Assembly: GCA_019914945.1 (NCBI GenBank)
Contig: CM034107.1
Coordinates: 1,178,001 to 1,242,000 of the forward strand
Direction of reading: 5' to 3'
Source of the DNA: Typha latifolia
Lineage: Eukaryota; Streptophyta; Magnoliopsida; Poales; Typhaceae
DNA: 64,000 nt
The notes under the pieces were generated by a model. That model had not been told where the DNA came from. It worked only from the letters and a program-made list of their open reading frames with translations, and did not search any database. How positions within the stretch are numbered: the first letter of the stretch is position 1; the number at the start of each line of letters is the position of its first letter. Both the position numbers and the translations under genes were made by a program. This document shows positions 35,572 to 46,999 of the stretch, piece after piece.

Positions 35572-37794
35572 ATGAACGCCATGGGTGACCTCATCTCCTC
35601 TCTCGACTCCCCCGATTCGTCTCCGTCATCCTCATCCTCATCCTCCGACTCTTCTCGCGTCGCCGAGATCAAATCGTGGCTTTCCTCCCAATTCGAGCCC
35701 TTGGGCCGCCCGGTTCCTGAATTCGCCTACACTCCTCGCGTTATCTCCCACCTCCACTCCCTCTCCTCCCTCTCACTCGCTCGCTCCCGCGCTGCTGCCA
35801 TCGTCGCTGCCGACCTCCGCCTTAAAGCCCTCGAGTTCCGCGCACAGGCCGCCCGGATCCGAGAGATCCTCGACCGGATCGGACTCTCCCGCGAGAACCT
35901 GTCTCCAGCCGCAATATCCTCCGCGCACATCGTCGCCGCAGTTGCCAACCTCCTCGACATCCGCGACACCGAGATGAGCAGGTAGACGACTTGGTTTCCT
36001 TTTCTTTTTCTTTTTTTTGCAATAATGGCTTTAGATCGCATAAAGTTGCGATTTTGTTGTTTAATTTTAGTTCAAAAGGCGTTGGATAGGAGAAAGTTGC
36101 GATTTTTTTCCTGGAATTTTGTTCTTTTATGGTTATGTAGTTTCATTGTGGCCAATGGGGATCTGGCTCTGAGGAAGGCGGATGTCGAGGAGAAGAGGGC
36201 CAAGGTGCAGAAGGAGTCGCAGGCCCTTCTCGAGTATACCAGGAAGGCCATCGCTAAGCTCACCGAGCTCAAGAAGTAGGAATGCAGAAGTTCAATTGAT
36301 AACTTATTCTGTTTTCTTCTAATTTGAGGGGTAGCAAATGAGTGAGAGAATCATCATGTCTGTTTCGTTTGCAGGACTTATGGGAAGTTCGAAAATGAAG
36401 TGGCAATGCATGAGGCGAAGATGCATCAGTGGCAGACAAACTTGGCTATTTTGGACTCGAAAGAACGGCAATACATGCTTCAGCTTTCAAACTACAAGGT
36501 ACTTGGAATTCACAGGGTTCAGCTGCTACCTGCACTATTCTAATAATACTATATTCTTGTTGGATTTTGCTGAGGGATGGCTAAATATACTAGATCCTCA
36601 TAATTCTCATTCTACTGACAACCTAACCTAGCTAAAATTGTATGCTTAGATAAGTATCTAAGGATTGCATGTCAATTGCACGAGTAATATAGATTCCGTA
36701 CCTGCTCCTTCAAGAACCATTGCAAAACAATCCCGTGGCAAATGACTAGAATTTAGCACTAATTCTCTGAGGTTTGCTCATTCTGGCATTTTCCTCCACT
36801 GCTAGTATCATAGTGGGACTATATATAGGCTCACTGTCCTTGTAAATTGTACGGGATTGCTGGATGTTTGGGATTTTTTTTTTTGTTTGTTGAGATAAGA
36901 TTCATATAAATGAAGTAATTCTACAATGTGATAAGTGATGAAATGGCTTGGTGCCATTTCTAGTGAACTGCTTGTGTTGATTCTATTTGATTCACGGTCT
37001 TGAAACTTTAGGACTGGATGTTGAAACTCAGCATGTCAATGTAGAACACTCCAAGATTTCCTTTTTCTTTTGCATTGTTGATTTCTTGGGAATTATTTAT
37101 TTCAATATCCTTTTTAACTCCATATCCATTTCTTGTGTGCTGTGGCAAGAACATGATTGCCTCCATTTTCAATAGGATGTTGATCCCAAATAGTTGGGAT
37201 TAAAGCCTTTTCTTGTTTTGTTCAGATGCCGTACTATTCCTGTTGTTACTGGTGGCAGTGCTGCTGCATTATTGCATTGCATGTCTTTGAAACTAAATTT
37301 GCTGTCAAAATGTTTCATGAATCTTTATGAATTCAGCACTAATTCTGATACTTCCTTTCCATTTAGTAGAAGAATAAACCTTTTCTGTAGTATGGAAGAC
37401 CATATATTTATATACATGAAACCATAATATTCTTTTCTTTATGGTTGACGTGTTGTGAACAGGCAATACTGAACCGTGTGGGATATACTCCAGAGATAAA
37501 CCATGGTGTGCTGATGGAAATGGCGGAGCATAAGAAAGACCTAGAGAAGAAAACAAAACCTATTATGGATACCTTAAGAAGTTACCAAGATTTGCCACCT
37601 GTATGTAATATGCATCACTATCATTTCAAGAATTATCATGCATAATTGATGCTTATGAACAATTCTCATGTTTATGTGATCAGGATAAAGCTCTTGCTGC
37701 ATTAGCTATAGAGGACAAAAAGAGGCAGTATGCAGCTGCTGAGAAGTATCTGGAAGATGTGTTGCATTCTGCTCTAACCGCACCTCAATTATGA
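35572..37794 (+). CDS. AUG1: AUGMIN subunit 1 (HAUS1-like)
   Basis: Five exons: 35572-35981, 36141-36275, 36375-36498, 37463-37600 and 37684-37794, giving 305 residues against about 299 in Arabidopsis. Recognisable blocks are EIKSWLSSQFEPLGRPVP, FRAQAARIREILDRIGLS, VANLLDIRDTEMS, LRKADVEEKRAKVQKES, YTRKAIAKLTELKK, LNRVGYTPEI, DTLRSYQDLPPDKALAALAI and a C-terminal KYLEDVLHSAL. The protein is largely coiled coil. Augmin recruits gamma-tubulin to existing microtubules in the spindle, phragmoplast and cortical array. An ATG at 35581 is also in frame (MGDL); I chose the first ATG at 35572. A 3'UTR intron is likely, from about 37799 to 39021. The serine-rich N-terminus is not conserved. Confidence 0.93.
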
Positions 37795-38364
37795 CAGGTA
37801 TGAAATCAGATTCATTTAGTTCCATTTAATTTATATTTCAAGATTTCATTGATGTTTTTCTTGCTGAGAAGTTATGTTCCATTTACTAGATGTTGGGATT
37901 TTGACAGTACCTAATATGAAAGACGTAGTTGTAATAAAATATGCTTTGCAACTATAAAAATTATTTAACGTTTATAAAAATATATGCTTAATTAAGTTTT
38001 TGTTTATGGGAACTATTGTTGGTTCTCAAACTCTGACAAGAATATGATAGATTGTAGATTGTATGTTCTCTTGATATTTATGGCAATCTAGATATAGACC
38101 AAAAAAAGAAAATGTGACCGGTTCATATTATCAAGTGATAGTAATACTGAAATATGTGACCAGTAGTCCTAGTCGAAAATCAAAATCTTATTTTATCATA
38201 ATAGTAATCACTTAATGGTATGCTTCAGTTATTTTGACCTTTATGTTGGAACATTATGCAAATAACCCGATTCATGCACATAAAAGGGTGAGCAAAATGT
38301 AGTTTACTTCTACAATGTTGCACAGATGCATCTGATTCCTAAGTATACAAGTAGAGGAATAAGA

Positions 38365-38791
38365 GATATGTGTAGGGGTGAAAATAGATCCGATACGGAT
38401 CGGATAATGTTCAACCTACGTTCGAATTTATATTTTTAGTCTGGATGGGGATTCGGATATAGATATTGGACGGATAACAAAATTTAAAACCATATTCTAA
38501 CTAAACAGATACGGATAATTTTTAGATAGATGATCATATCTTAAACGGATGTTGATCAAATTTTAAACGAATTGTAATATTTTATTTAGATATAATTAAC
38601 ACAAAATATTAAGAGTTTCACAAAAATTATTTTTGTATGTCAAATACATATAAAATTAGAGAAATTAATCTTTAGTAATAATATATAACACATCATTAGA
38701 TAGGAAACTTTTATCTGAATCCAATTCGAATTGAGTTGAATAGCGGATCGGATCAGAGTTAATCCGACTTGTTTTCACCCCTAGATATGTA
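38365..38791. mobile_element. hAT-like MITE with 8-bp target duplication
   Basis: A non-coding element of 411 bases (38373-38783). It starts TAGGGGTGAAAA and ends TTTTCACCCCTA, perfect 12-bp terminal inverted repeats. Subterminal GATCGGAT/ATCCGAT-type motifs occur at both ends. The flanks GATATGTG (38365-38372) and GATATGTA (38784-38791) match at 7 of 8 positions, the duplication length expected of hAT transposons. It lies within the presumed 3'UTR intron of AUGMIN1. Confidence 0.85.
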
Positions 38792-39021
38792 CAATAACCA
38801 CAATTACTTAGAATTATAGAATGGAAAATTTTAACTGGAGAGGTTCACACAGTATACCCCAACTCAGCCACTGACTAATCGATGAGTGGTGACTTTGAAG
38901 CTTTTTCTTCTCTACAAGGTGCTAAAGCATGTCGATGCCCCAACAAAATACTCTAATTTGAATTGCTGTCAGAATTGTTTGCTTGTATACTAAATTTCTT
39001 TCTTTGATTCCCCGTATGCAG

Positions 39022-39540
39022 GTTCTCAGGTGCAGGCTCTCTTCGCCAGTGACGATCTTGATCTGCTTTCGGATAGTACACTCTTCCTGAATATAACGAC
39101 AAATGTGTATGAGATTCTTATGCGATGAAGTTGCGAGAAGATATTCTTCCACACTTATCTTCTTCATTATCATGTACATAGCCTTTTTTAATAGACGGAT
39201 TCCCTTGTATTGCACCACTTTATCAACTTATTTAAGATACAGATTTACTTTTTGTAAAAGGAGATTGGCATATAAGAAATTCTCACCTTTTTTGGATTTC
39301 TTATCCTCATTGCAAATTCGAGGTTTGGATCAGATTCTGGTCAGTAATGCTTATATTTATCTTTTTGGTGTTTGAGGATGTAGAAGTTCCACATAAAGTA
39401 TGATTCATAAGTCAAACATCCAAAAGTCCATAGATGGTGTTCTGCTTTATTCTGATTAGTGTATGAGGTCAAAATCTTTGCAACTAATCCACTTTATTCC
39501 ACCGGAGACAAAATTCTCATTTGCCTCGTTGCTTTTGTTT
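39022..39540 (+). other. Probable last untranslated exon of AUGMIN1 and flank
   Basis: An acceptor after TATGCAG at about 39021 precedes sequence that would form a spliced 3'UTR exon. No coding content was seen; the 90-codon frame here has no family features. Confidence 0.35.
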
Positions 39541-40071
39541 TCTTCTTCAAAGGCAGGAGTTGACTCCAGTTTTGAAGCCTAATACTCCTTTCAGTCAACT
39601 CTTGTTTGTCAAAATCCCATCATGTCTCAACAATTACTCGCTGATCCAACGGTCCAGATTTGCACCGGTGTATCAATCTTACCACGACGACTTCTAATCC
39701 TTCGTTTGACATTTCTAGCCACATAATAGAAGTTAGTTCACCTGTCGTCAACGTATCCTCTCCCATCCTGACCGTCCGATCTCTATTTCTCCGATCCAAC
39801 GGGTAAAAACATAGACAAAGTCAACTATTATGAGTTAGCCCCAAATATTCCGTCGTTGTCTCGGGACACAAATTCTAGGGCTTGACTTCGAAGCCAAGGC
39901 ACGTTTGCTTACTTTTAAAAAGTCTACCCCACGACCTATACGATGAGTTTGATCTAATCACGACCGTTGGATCGAAAGCGTAGTGGTTGACTTTTAGCTA
40001 TATAAACACACCAACTCTTTTAGAGAGGGCAGAGAAGAGGTGTTCACTTCGGTCCTTGCTTACGTGGAAGG
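39541..40071 (+). promoter_or_regulatory. WRKY gene promoter with W-box cluster and TATA box
   Basis: Five TTGACT W-boxes lie within 433 bases: 39560-39565 (+), 39593-39598 (-), 39819-39824 (-), 39882-39887 (+) and 39987-39992 (+). The last sits 6 bases before TATATAAA (39999-40006). The start codon follows at 40072, giving a leader of roughly 40 nt. W-boxes bind WRKY factors, so auto- or cross-regulation is a reasonable inference. Confidence 0.75.
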
Positions 40072-40987
40072 ATGCCGGCCGTCGATCTGATGGGGTGCAA
40101 GAAAATGGACGATCTGATGGCGATCCAGGAGGCTACGGCGGCGGGGCTAAGAAGCCTCGAGGACTTCTTGGTGTATCTTTCGGTCCAGAAGGCATCTCAG
40201 CCGTTGGATTGCAGGGAGATTGCGGATCGAACGATCAGCAAGTTTCGGAGGCTGATCTCGATGCTGGACCGGACTGGCCGCGCCCGGTTCAGGCGCGGCC
40301 CGACCGCGGCAGGGCCAACCCTAACCCTACCTCCGCCGCCGCCGGAGGCACCTACTCCGGCGGAGCAAGCGCTCGACTTTACAAAGCCGATCGCCGGATC
40401 ATCAACGGCGAACTCGTCGGTCACCGGCAGCGAAGGCAGCGTCACGAACTCCAGGCCACCGCTCAGCTCCGGGAAGCCGCCGCTGCCCTACAAGAAGAGG
40501 TGCTCTGATCACTCTGGTGCCGTTTGGCGCTGCTCCAAGAAGAGGTAAATGAGAGACCCTCTCCTAACCGTCGCCCACCGGGCGCACGTTAGCGAGACGC
40601 GCCCCCTAAGGCTAACGTACCCTCTTGGTTAAATCTCGCCGATGCAGGAAGGATCGAGCAAAACAGAGGACGATACGAGTCCCGGCGATAAGCGAGAAGA
40701 TAGCCGATATACCAGCAGATGAGTACTCGTGGCGAAAATACGGGCAGAAGCCGATAAAAGGATCTCCTCATCCCCGGTACGTACAGCCGATCCTCCTCAA
40801 CCAAATTACCATCTCGCGCTTCTCTTATCCGGATAACCCTGACCGTCGGATCGGGATCTTTCGCAGGGGGTATTACAGGTGCAGCACGTACCGGGGGTGC
40901 CCGGCGCGGAAGCACGTGGAGAGGGCGACGGACGACACGGCGATGCTCATCGTGACGTACGAATGGGAACACTGCCACGTGCCGTAG
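40072..40987 (+). CDS. WRKY transcription factor, group IId
   Basis: Three exons: 40072-40544, 40648-40776 and 40867-40987, giving 240 residues. WRKYGQK is at residues 186-192. The zinc ligands are C206-x5-C212-x23-H236-x-H238, a C2H2 group II finger. The second intron interrupts the codon for the R of SPHPR, the conserved WRKY R-type position. Residues 53-77 ([16 protein letters not shown], then ARFRRGP) match the calmodulin-binding/HARF region of group IId, and CSKKRK with [15 protein letters not shown] is the group IId lead-in. Group IId factors are nuclear DNA-binding regulators, often of defence and senescence. Oddities: the zinc-cluster segment [15 protein letters not shown] lacks one usual ligand, and the finger ends YEWEHCH where the family usually has YEGEHRH. 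The protein is short for the group. Confidence 0.93.
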
Positions 40988-41548
40988 CTACTTCGCCGTA
41001 CCATCTCGTGATACTCGGGAAGAGCGATGGTGTAACTTTTCCTTTATTTTTTTTTTTTCTTTTTCACTGGATTTTATTTCTTATATATATACATATATAA
41101 ATTGTTACGAGTATAATACTAGAAGTTTTTTTTATTATAATTATTGAATAATACTAGAAGTGTAAAAGAGGGAGATTAATGGCAATTTTAGTTTGGGTTG
41201 CTGATATTAAGCTGTTTCGAAGTCAAAGGGGTCGAGTGGTGATGGGCCCCATTGGTTGATTTTGTGGGTCCCTTCTTGACAAATGCAAAAGTGGACACTA
41301 AGTGGGCCGAGGCTCAAATCTAAGTTGGGTCGAGCCCATTACATCGAGCTATGAGCTATCCGGTCGATTATCGATATACTAATACTATGGTATCTAAAAG
41401 GTCATGGCGAATATATAGAGGAGTTATGCTATCGTCACTGCCCTCTCGTTTCGCGATCCCTATTACGACCTTTCCACTATTCTTCCATTCCTACCCCTCT
41501 CGCTCCCCTCCTCTTACCCTTGGATTTCCCACCCAAAAACTCTCTCAA
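40988..41548 (+). promoter_or_regulatory. WRKY 3' flank and promoter of the PTRHD1-like gene
   Basis: A 561-base gap separates two genes on the same strand. It holds AT-rich WRKY 3' sequence and a TATA-like TATATAG near 41411. The open frame upstream of the called PTRHD1 ATG contains other in-frame ATGs, at 41351 and about 41426; the TATA position argues against the first. Confidence 0.45.
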
Positions 41549-42792
41549 ATGGCCACCGCCGCCGCCGTACCGGAGTCAACGGCGACCGACGGAGAACCCT
41601 CTCCGGCTCCTCCCGCCGCCGCTTCTGACGTGATCGTGCAGTACGTGGTTCTCCGCCGCGACCTGATCGACACGTGGCCGCTAGGCAGCATCGTGACCCA
41701 GGGTTGCCACGCGTCCGTCGCGGCTGTGTGGGCCCACCGCGATCACCCTGATACCGTCGTCTACTGCTCCCCGTCAAACGTCGACTCGATGCACAAGGTA
41801 TGTTCGACGAAATGCCTCAGAGAAGGTTAAGCTTAACACTCTTAAGAGTGGTTGGTTGCATATGCATATTTCTGCCTATACTAGATATTTTTTCACACTG
41901 GAGAGGTAATTATTTATCAATCGAATTGACGAAGATTTAACGGTTAAAATTCTCAAGGATATAATAGGAATGCAAAATTGTTTAAAGATATTACTGTCCA
42001 ATAGGTAATTATCATTTTTTAAAAATATTACGTTGCAAATTATTTTCTAACAATTACATTATCTTAATAATTAATTAAATAAAAGACATATATATTCTTA
42101 GGTGAGAGTAATGAATATATATCAGAATAAGAGTAATATCTTTTTATAATTAACTTGATGAAAGTTTATTTAAATATTATCTTTTGATTATTTTTTATTA
42201 TTTACATATATCTCTCGTCAGTTTAAGATTGATTTAAGCTAAAATTTAATAATAGATAGAGATAGAGAATCATAATTAAATTGAATTCTATCTCCAAAAA
42301 CTCAAATTTAAATGGTTTAGTATTAAATGATATCTTTCATAATTCAGGTATAATAATTTCTGTCACAATTATATCTAAGAAAGATAAATCTTAATGAAAG
42401 AAAAGAAGTAGTTAGGCACATGTAATTAAATCTTCTTAACTAATATATCATTTTTTTTTACGTAATGTGGTTTTGGAATCGATATCGAGAAATATTAAGA
42501 TTATAAATTTTAGAGGGGTATTGAAGTATTTGTCAATTTCGTATCCACTTAAATGTAGGTTGCTAAAAACGTGTATGGAAATTAATTATTGGATATATGC
42601 TTGCTTTAGGTGACTTTGGAGGTGAAAGGGGAGGTGCAGCTGAGGAACCTGGCCGAAAAGCTGGAGGGGTCTGGGATTGCGCATAAGCTGTGGATTGAGC
42701 AGCCTGAGAACATACCCACCTGCCTTGCGACAAGGCCATGCCCCAAGTCGCAAGTCGCCTCCTTCTTCAAGAAGCTCAAGCTCTGCAAGTGA
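41549..42792 (+). CDS. Peptidyl-tRNA hydrolase family protein, PTRHD1-like (PTH2 fold)
   Basis: Two exons, 41549-41797 and 42610-42792, give 143 residues. After an alanine/proline-rich N-terminus comes VIVQYVVLRRDLIDTWPLGS with QGCHASVAAVWAH, the start of the PTH2 domain. The second exon continues VTLEVKGEVQLRNLAEKL, GIAHKLWIEQPENIPTCLA and ends CPKSQVASFFKKLKLCK, all typical of plant PTRHD1. PTH2 enzymes hydrolyse peptidyl-tRNA; whether PTRHD1 proteins do so is less well established. I chose the ATG before MATAAAVPES because it sits at the usual start. The longer in-frame frame from about 41426 (MLSSLPSRFAIP) could add a targeting peptide and should not be excluded. Confidence 0.88.
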
Positions 42793-44045
42793 GCTAGGTA
42801 TCAAGATTATCTACCTATTGTTTTGTGATTCATTTTGGACTTGAGAAGTGTCAGTATTCAAAAGAAACTTGAAATTGTAGATGAGTACTTCTATTAATGA
42901 TGAACATCCATGTTTCAGCACAGGAGTTGATATTGCTACATGATGGTCTCTATGAGCATCTTTGATGAACTCTTGTTCCTTGGTGTTTGCTTTGGGCAAC
43001 TTAATTGCTAAGATGATTTATCCAAACAACCTTTGCAAAATGAATACTTGTTGATAATTTCAAATATGAGAGGCTGGGTAGAGCTGTGTTTTATGGGAAA
43101 AGTACAGACTACATAAGGAGGATGGTCAATGAATTGATGGAGCAGCAGGTTGCAACTCGGATAGCTAGGAGGGACTTTATGATGGCCAGGGGAGATTACT
43201 TGAGGAGGTGTTGTGGACCGGAGTACCTGAGCCAGGATTAGCAATTGTAATCGATATCAAATGGTTAAGTTACAATGTGCACTGGAGCTCTGGCAATTAT
43301 CAGTTTGGGTGCTACATTGCCATAAGTTTAAGTAAACTGTAACAAGTGAGTAGATAAATTTGAAGTCTCTCCCTTGATAATGTGAAGATGGTGTCTACAC
43401 CATTGTTTAGATCTGCAGACCCCAAATGGCTGGCACTGAAGGACTTGGCTTTAGGCCACAGGGGTCTACAAATTGGAGTTTATAGGTATTGCTTGTGTGA
43501 GTTAGGAGTGCATGCCACACCGCATTTTTTTTTTTTTTTTTTTGAAAAAGAACTTACAGATGTTAGGAAGTTTTCAATCTAAATTGTTGTTAAATCTGAA
43601 GGAAATATTTCCAGGAACAGATTCATGGTAAAAATAGTATATCAGACAATGAAGAGATAGATCAATAAACACATCAGGAGATGGACTAAAGATGCTCGTG
43701 GCATTTGTATCTCTCCACTGGCTATGTGCTATGCAACATTATCAACTATCTTTATGGAAAAAACCTTCTAGTCATTTCATACAAGCCAGTACAATGAATA
43801 AGAGGTATCTATTAACGAATTTACAGACTTAAAAACAGAAGGTTCAGTGCTCAGCAGCAGCAGCAGCAGCATAATATGATGATTGTTATCTCACAACTCT
43901 ACTAAGTACTGACAAGAGAACTATGCACAAGAACTTTTTACATCCTTGGCTCGAAGCAGCAATATGTGCAGCCATCTCAGCCTGGAACTCTAGTATCCAG
44001 AAGAAAAGGCTCAGCTCAATCCTTGTACCACTACTGGAACAGCTC
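42793..44045. other. Intergenic region between PTRHD1-like and PIRL genes
   Basis: Mostly 3' flanking sequence of two converging genes. It holds a (T)17 tract at about 43527-43543, a (CAG)n run at about 43855-43871, and an ATG-less 66-codon open stretch ending at 43241, described separately. Confidence 0.45.
43044..43241 (+). pseudogene. Unassigned coding-like segment, possibly a gene fragment
   Basis: In one plus frame an open stretch begins after a stop near 43040 and runs to a TAG at 43239-43241. It reads YERLGRAVFYGKSTDYIRRM, then NELMEQQVATRIARRD, FMMARGDYLRRC and CGPEYLSQD. The composition, rich in charged residues and low in stops, looks protein-like, but I recognise no family and see no start codon at its beginning. 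It could be a terminal exon of an unrecognised gene, a pseudogene remnant, or chance in the PTRHD1-like 3'UTR. Confidence 0.25.
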
Positions 44046-45313
44046 TTACTTTCGTGGAGAATTTCTCTTCGGTGAGAAAAGCCTCCGAGGTGAGAACATG
44101 CTCAAATTTCTTGGGGAAGCAAGGCCATTGATTGATCGGTAATCTGACATCAAAAGCCCCTCATGTCCATCTTTGATCCCCACATTGCTTGAAATCATCC
44201 CGCTGGTGAATGTGCCACATTTGGCCAGCTTCCCGAACCACGAGTTCTTCTTTGATGTTAAGCTAGGTGCTGTTCCATTCATCCTTGCACTGAGATAGTC
44301 ACGAACAGCCTCTACGCTCTGCTCCACGACATCCATTGGAGGACAAACAAGAGGGTTACCCTCGGCATGGAACTTCCGGAGCTTAGTTAGGCATCCCATG
44401 GAATCAGGAAGAACACTTATCTTGTTGTAACTGATGTCAAGCTCAACTAGGGAGACAAGAAGGCCAATGGCATAAGGGAGGGATTGGAGGAACTGGAAAT
44501 TTTGGCTGATATTGAGGACTTCGAGACGGATGAGGTTCTCAAGGTCATCCGGGAGGGAGCGGAGGCAGTTCAGGCGCGCATCGAGGACCTGAAGAGAGGT
44601 CATGTGCGAGGTGGAGTAGGGGAGGCAGGCAAGCTTGTTGGAATTAACAGAGAGCTTCCTTAGATTCGTGAGTTCAAAGCCCATGGTGTCTGGAAGCTTG
44701 GTCAATTTGTTGAAGTTGGCATTTAACTCCTCTAGAGCCCTGAACAGATTCAGAAAGCAAAGATAAATCAGAAACAAACAAAAAAAAAATGCTTTAATGC
44801 TTTGCAAGGAAACAGACAGAAGGAAAGAAGTGAAGCAAAAGTGGTTGTGCGGTATGTATTTTATATTAAATCTGATTCTTGTGGATTATATATGGATTCA
44901 TTTACATGATACTAGTTGGCTAAAATAAAGATTATGTTTAAGGTGGTCAAAAATTGTGTACACATCATTGAATATTAAAGTTAATTTTGATTAAAATGGA
45001 TTAGATAAGTAGGCAAACATAAGCCCTTCAAGTTATCTTGTCAAGCTGATCTTATTACGTAATCATAATATGCTGTACTTCCTGTACTTTTATCACCTTC
45101 GTAGAAGGCACTATTCCCTACCTTTGACTTTCTCTATCCAGATATTTCCACACAAAAAATAAACATAAAGGGTACCATGACTTTAGATTGTGTGTGTGTG
45201 TTTTTTTTTTTAAAAAAAACTTTTTCTGATGAAGGACATCAGAATTTGAATGATACCCAAAGTAGCACATGCTATTGGCTTCTCAAGAATCTTTTGGACT
45301 TTTGATTCTCATC

Positions 45314-45355
<42 letters not shown>

Positions 45356-45970
45356 ATTAGGATAAAGACACCAACTAGTGAGTTACAATTAAACTATAGT
45401 TTGTTCTTCTCTCTTGATTACTCTATTACTTGCTGACCAATTCTTTGCTACTAATTTACCTAACAAACTATGCATCTTGTGCAGATATTTTTGACCATTC
45501 AGATCTATTGAGGAGATTAATCAATAGACTCAACCACCCTCTCTTTGCGGATAGATTAATGGGTTGGTGGTGTTATGCTTACTTGCAGTCTTCAATGTTC
45601 TTTGGAAGGGACTCAAGAAGGTTGCCGGAGACATTGAGGACCTTGAGCTTGGAGAGGCATCCAATGGAGTTTGGCAGAGATTTGAGCTGGTTCGAGTGCG
45701 CATCCAGCACCACCAAGTTCAGTAGCCTGGCTATCACTGATTCTGGAATGCTCTGCTTACGTATATTACACGAACCATGCAAATGAAGAGCAAACAACAT
45801 CAGCAAAATATTAACAAAGGAATAGAACATGTATCAGAATACTCATATGACAACCTTTTTCTACTTATGATGTTTCTTTTATCATTGAACTGGACTTCTT
45901 AGCCCCCCCACCCAACTCCTGTTTGGCTACTGGATAAAGGGGTTTTATTCTTGCAACAAGTGGGATCATT

Positions 45971-46012
<42 letters not shown>

Positions 46013-46522
46013 CATTATCGGCGTTTAGTTGCAGGATTGGATAAAAGCTGGTTTACTGAATATTTGTATAAAATAGAAGAGAGTATCTTTTTTCTTTTCT
46101 GGGTTTCAAAGATAAGTTTGAACCTTGAGTTTTACCATCCCAGCTTGCCCCTTTTTAACCCTTGTCAGAGGATTTATTCCTAGATAAATATTCCTTGTTC
46201 TTGAATGGATGGTGGAGGCCTCTACCAATAATCTCATATACTTTCAATCACTAATTAATGCAATCAACCAGCGTAGTTAATACTTTACGCAGATATGGCA
46301 AAGATCTAATGCGGCCACAAAAAATAACGACAACAAAATTGCAAAATTTACCTCAAGATTGTTGTTGGAGATGTCCAACTTAGTGATGGTTGCCAGATTA
46401 GTGGGAGGATTAGGGAGAGAATCCAAGGATTGGGCACTCAAGTCCAGCTTCTGGGCCATCTCCTTCTCCTTCTCCAACTCCTCCCTTGTTGCAAGACTAC
46501 TACGTTTCCCTTCCATTCTCAT
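44046..46522 (-). CDS. Plant intracellular Ras-group-related LRR protein (PIRL7/8-like)
   Basis: Three exons: 46522-46352, 45752-45583 and 44739-44046, giving 344 residues. The N-terminus is a short charged helix ([20 protein letters not shown]). From about residue 26 come roughly ten leucine-rich repeats of the SHOC2/Ras-group type, with repeated LxxLPxxIGxLxxLxxLxVSxN spacing ([39 protein letters not shown]). A C-terminal tail with [13 protein letters not shown] follows. PIRLs are cytoplasmic LRR proteins of plants thought to act as scaffolds in signalling. No signal peptide, transmembrane segment or kinase domain is seen, which rules out a receptor kinase. Repeat boundaries in exon 3 are clear; the gene is slightly shorter than PIRL7 from memory. 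Confidence 0.9.
45317..45352. repeat. (CT)n microsatellite in a PIRL intron
   Basis: An uninterrupted CT run of about 36 bases in the second PIRL intron. On the gene's sense strand it reads (GA)n. Confidence 0.95.
45972..46007. repeat. Poly-T tract in the first PIRL intron
   Basis: About 36 consecutive T on the plus strand (poly-A on the gene's sense strand). It could be the tail of an old retroposon, but no recognisable element body or target duplication was found beside it. Confidence 0.9.
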
Positions 46523-46750
46523 GATCTTCTCTTTCTCTTCTCCTCTTCAAACCCAACAAAATGGTAAAAAAAATTAAAAAAAAAAAAAAAAAAGAGTCAG
46601 AGAATAAGAAAGAAAGAGAGGCACTAAGAAACCACCCAAAAGATTACAAGACTCACCTCTTCTGAGTGACAAACTAAGCCTTTTACTCTCTTTTGTGGGC
46701 AAAGGACTCGAAATGGATTATAGAAGGAGATGAGGAGAAGGAGGCCTTTA

Positions 46751-46790
<40 letters not shown>

Positions 46791-46983
46791 AGAAGAGGGT
46801 GGGGGTGTTCCAAGTACGTACGGATGTACCGTGGCGGCTTACACACGTGTAGGAGGTGACGTCAGAGGTGGAATTGGCACGTAGTTCTCGCGGCAAAGTC
46901 AGCGATAACACCGCCAGCCACATATTACTTGCTGCCGTTTGGATTTTTAGGGAATTGGAGTTACTCTTGACATCAAAAACCAT
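46523..46983 (-). promoter_or_regulatory. PIRL 5' leader and promoter with (CT)n on the sense strand
   Basis: A (GA)n run at about 46753-46789 on the plus strand is (CT)n on the gene's sense strand, about 230 bases upstream of the ATG. A GC-richer stretch (about 46795-46920) beyond it contains CACGTGTAGG and TGACGTCAG elements. Short frames here are low-complexity. Confidence 0.55.
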
Positions 46984-46999
46984 TTTATTTCTCTACAAA

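Noticed and set aside
40589..40978. 129-codon minus-strand frame
   Set aside because: Exact antisense shadow of WRKY exons 2 and 3 and their intron.
41351..41548. N-terminal extension of the PTRHD1-like protein
   Set aside because: In frame but upstream of, or at, the TATA-like element; kept only as an alternative start from about 41426.
45430..45786. 118-codon plus-strand frame
   Set aside because: Antisense to PIRL exon 2 and its neighbouring intron sequence.
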